NCBI GenBank assembly: GCA_030539475.1 | Contig: JAUNRY010000106.1 | Location: forward strand, 1-7,346 | DNA length: 7,346 nucleotides | Reading direction: 5' to 3' | From: Bacteroidia bacterium | Lineage (GTDB): Bacteria; Bacteroidota; Bacteroidia; Bacteroidales; Dysgonomonadaceae | In this document: in pieces, positions 6,048 to 7,346 of the stretch | Layout: the number at the start of each line of letters is the position of its first letter | Position numbering within the stretch: position 1 is the first letter of the stretch | Notes under the pieces: model-generated | Told to the model about the DNA's origin: nothing | Database searches by the model: none | Seen by the model: the letters and a program-made list of their open reading frames with translations, nothing else | Position numbers and translations under genes: made by a program

Positions 6048-6076
6048 AATTATCAGAAATTTATAAACGCTCCTCC

Positions 6077-6964
6077 ATGGATTGGGATTCGACAAAAAAA
6101 AATATAAGCGAAATTTTCAATGTCGTTGTTTTCGACATACAAGGCAGCCGTTTCACCCTATTAACCATCTTATACATTGTTATTGCCATCTGGCTGTTAC
6201 TTTATTTAAGTAAAAAATTCAGCCTGCTTTTGCAGAATAAGGTTCTGATTAAAAGGATCCGCGAACCGGGAGCACGTTATTCCATTGCCACCATATTGCG
6301 GTATTTGATTGTCCTTATCGGGTTTATATTTATCGTACAATCTGCCGGATTCGACATGACTTCTTTCGGCCTTATGGCAGGGGCTTTAGGAGTTGGTATC
6401 GGTTTTGGGCTTCAAAATCTGTTCAGCGATTTCGTTTCAGGAGTTATTCTCCTCTTCGATTCATCGGTAAAAGTAGGCGATGTTATTGATGTAGATGGCT
6501 TAGTGTGCACCGTTACGAAAATAAATTTAAGAACCACGCAAGTGCTTACCCGCGACGATAAATATATCTTACTTCCAAACACTTTGCTCACTAAAAACAG
6601 GATAATAAACTGGACGCACAACATAAAAAATTCGCGTTTCGATATCAGTGTGGGTGTAGATTATGCTTCCAATGTAGAGCTGGTTATGAGACTATTAAGA
6701 GAATCGGCAGAGGAGCAAGAAGGTGTGGATAAAACCCCTGAACCATTTGTCAGGTTTAACGAGTATGCCGATTCGGCACTTTTGTTTACGGTATATTTTT
6801 GGTCGTCGAACGTTTTTCGGGTGGAAAACACGAAGAGTGAAATCAGGCGAAAAATTTTTCACAAATTTGAAGAAAACAACATTATTATTCCCTTTCCGCA
6901 ACGTACATTACATATACTCCGGAACAATGACGATGCTTTTTTCCCGGATAATAACAAAAAATAA
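6077..6964 (+). CDS. MscS-family small-conductance mechanosensitive ion channel
   Basis: The 295-residue product matches the size of classical MscS. These inner-membrane channels open on membrane tension and release solutes during hypo-osmotic shock. Transmembrane segments are visible at about 26-45 and 68-88, followed by the pore helix region 95-127. The latter carries the Gly/Ala-rich packing series (GLMAGALGVGIGFGLQN) and the kinked FSDFVSGVILLFD. The beta domain follows with VKVGDVIDVDGLVCTVTKINLRTT (131-154) and the conserved LPNTLL (166-171). The alpha/beta cage domain occupies about 185-282 and ends with the family-typical IPFPQRTLHI (271-280). All core parts are present and nothing looks truncated. 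It is divergent from the esterase gene and 12 bases upstream of the small acetyltransferase gene, with which it is probably co-transcribed. Confidence 0.96.
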   Translation: MDWDSTKKNISEIFNVVVFDIQGSRFTLLTILYIVIAIWLLLYLSKKFSLLLQNKVLIKRIREPGARYSIATILRYLIVLIGFIFIVQSAGFDMTSFGLMAGALGVGIGFGLQNLFSDFVSGVILLFDSSVKVGDVIDVDGLVCTVTKINLRTTQVLTRDDKYILLPNTLLTKNRIINWTHNIKNSRFDISVGVDYASNVELVMRLLRESAEEQEGVDKTPEPFVRFNEYADSALLFTVYFWSSNVFRVENTKSEIRRKIFHKFEENNIIIPFPQRTLHILRNNDDAFFPDNNKK

Positions 6965-6976
6965 ACAGACAAAACA

Positions 6977-7273
6977 ATGCAGATAGAATTTAAAATAGAT
7001 GACCGGAAACGCGGTAGTTTCTTCATCCGGCAAGACGGCAGACAAGTTGCCGAACTCGATTTTGAAGTGAAAAACAATGTGCTGAACGCTTACCACACAG
7101 GCGTCCGTCCCGAACTGGAAGGACAGGGAATTGCGGGAAAACTGTTTGATGAAATGGTGAAATATGCCCGCGAAAACGGATACAAGGTTATTCCGTCGTG
7201 TTCATACATTCATGCCAAATTCCGTCGTAATCCCGAAGGGTTCAACGATATTTGGTATCGAACAGATGATTAG
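6977..7273 (+). CDS. Small GNAT-like N-acetyltransferase (YidJ/NATD1 type)
   Basis: The 98-residue product matches the minimal GNAT family of PF14542 type, whose members are about 90-100 residues long (human NATD1, plant At1g77540). In order there are two strands (MQIEFKIDDR, GSFFIRQDGRQVAELDFEV), then AYHTGVRPELEGQGIAGKLF (38-57). The last part is the acetyl-CoA-binding helix start with its Q/G-x-G-x-A/G pattern. A helix (59-67) and KVIPSCSYIHAKFRRNPEGFNDI (70-92) follow. Cys75 in the PSCSY motif is the residue considered important for catalysis in this family. The acceptor substrate is unknown for most members. The TAG stop is followed immediately by a second in-frame TAG. It lies 12 bases after the MscS gene with no promoter between them. 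No terminator could be identified in the remaining 73 bases. Confidence 0.9.
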   Translation: MQIEFKIDDRKRGSFFIRQDGRQVAELDFEVKNNVLNAYHTGVRPELEGQGIAGKLFDEMVKYARENGYKVIPSCSYIHAKFRRNPEGFNDIWYRTDD

Positions 7274-7346
7274 TAGAAAGGGTGATTCTTGAGCCATTAA
7301 ACCAAAAGGTTCTTAACAAGTCAAAAAAAACGTTTTCAGCAAACAA

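Noticed and set aside
7274..7346. Possible terminator after the acetyltransferase gene (AACC-AAAA-GGTT and the AAAACGTTTT palindrome)
   Set aside because: The stems are only 4-5 bp and no T run follows; the window ends before a structure could be completed.

Overview
The window reads as chromosomal DNA from a member of the Bacteroidetes, most likely the order Bacteroidales. The Der and Era proteins have the wording typical of that phylum (for example the Der C-terminal stretch with TQLPNTQVPSFVFF). Several gaps carry copies of the Bacteroidetes -7 promoter element TAnnTTTG, and most starts lack a Shine-Dalgarno sequence. Genus cannot be fixed from the sequence alone.

Layout. (1) Positions 1-173 (+) hold the last 56 codons of an OmpA-type peptidoglycan-binding protein. 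(2) A 165-base gap holds a promoter fused to a long imperfect inverted repeat. It precedes a small two-helix membrane protein of unknown function (339-788, +), whose stop codon lies inside a terminator-like hairpin. (3) On the minus strand, converging on that gene, era (2217-3113) is followed by der (816-2129). These are two conserved GTPases of ribosome assembly, with an 87-base gap holding a small hairpin between them; a -7 element sits just upstream of era. (4) Upstream on the same strand is a two-gene unit for exported hydrolases: an alpha/beta-hydrolase esterase (5124-5960), then a calcineurin-like metallophosphoesterase fused to a PQQ-type beta-propeller (about 3253-5100). (5) A 116-base divergent promoter region with an inverted repeat separates this unit from a plus-strand pair: an MscS-type mechanosensitive channel (6077-6964) and, 12 bases on, a small GNAT-like acetyltransferase (6977-7273).

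The core work encoded here is ribosome biogenesis (era, der) and envelope physiology (OmpA-like tail, two-helix membrane protein, MscS channel). The esterase/phosphoesterase pair looks like an accessory exported degradation or remodelling unit with unknown substrate. There is no mobile element, CRISPR array, tRNA, rRNA or defence system that I can support. The points most worth a second look are the inverted repeats at 235-285 and 5980-6047, and the phosphoesterase-propeller fusion next to the esterase.
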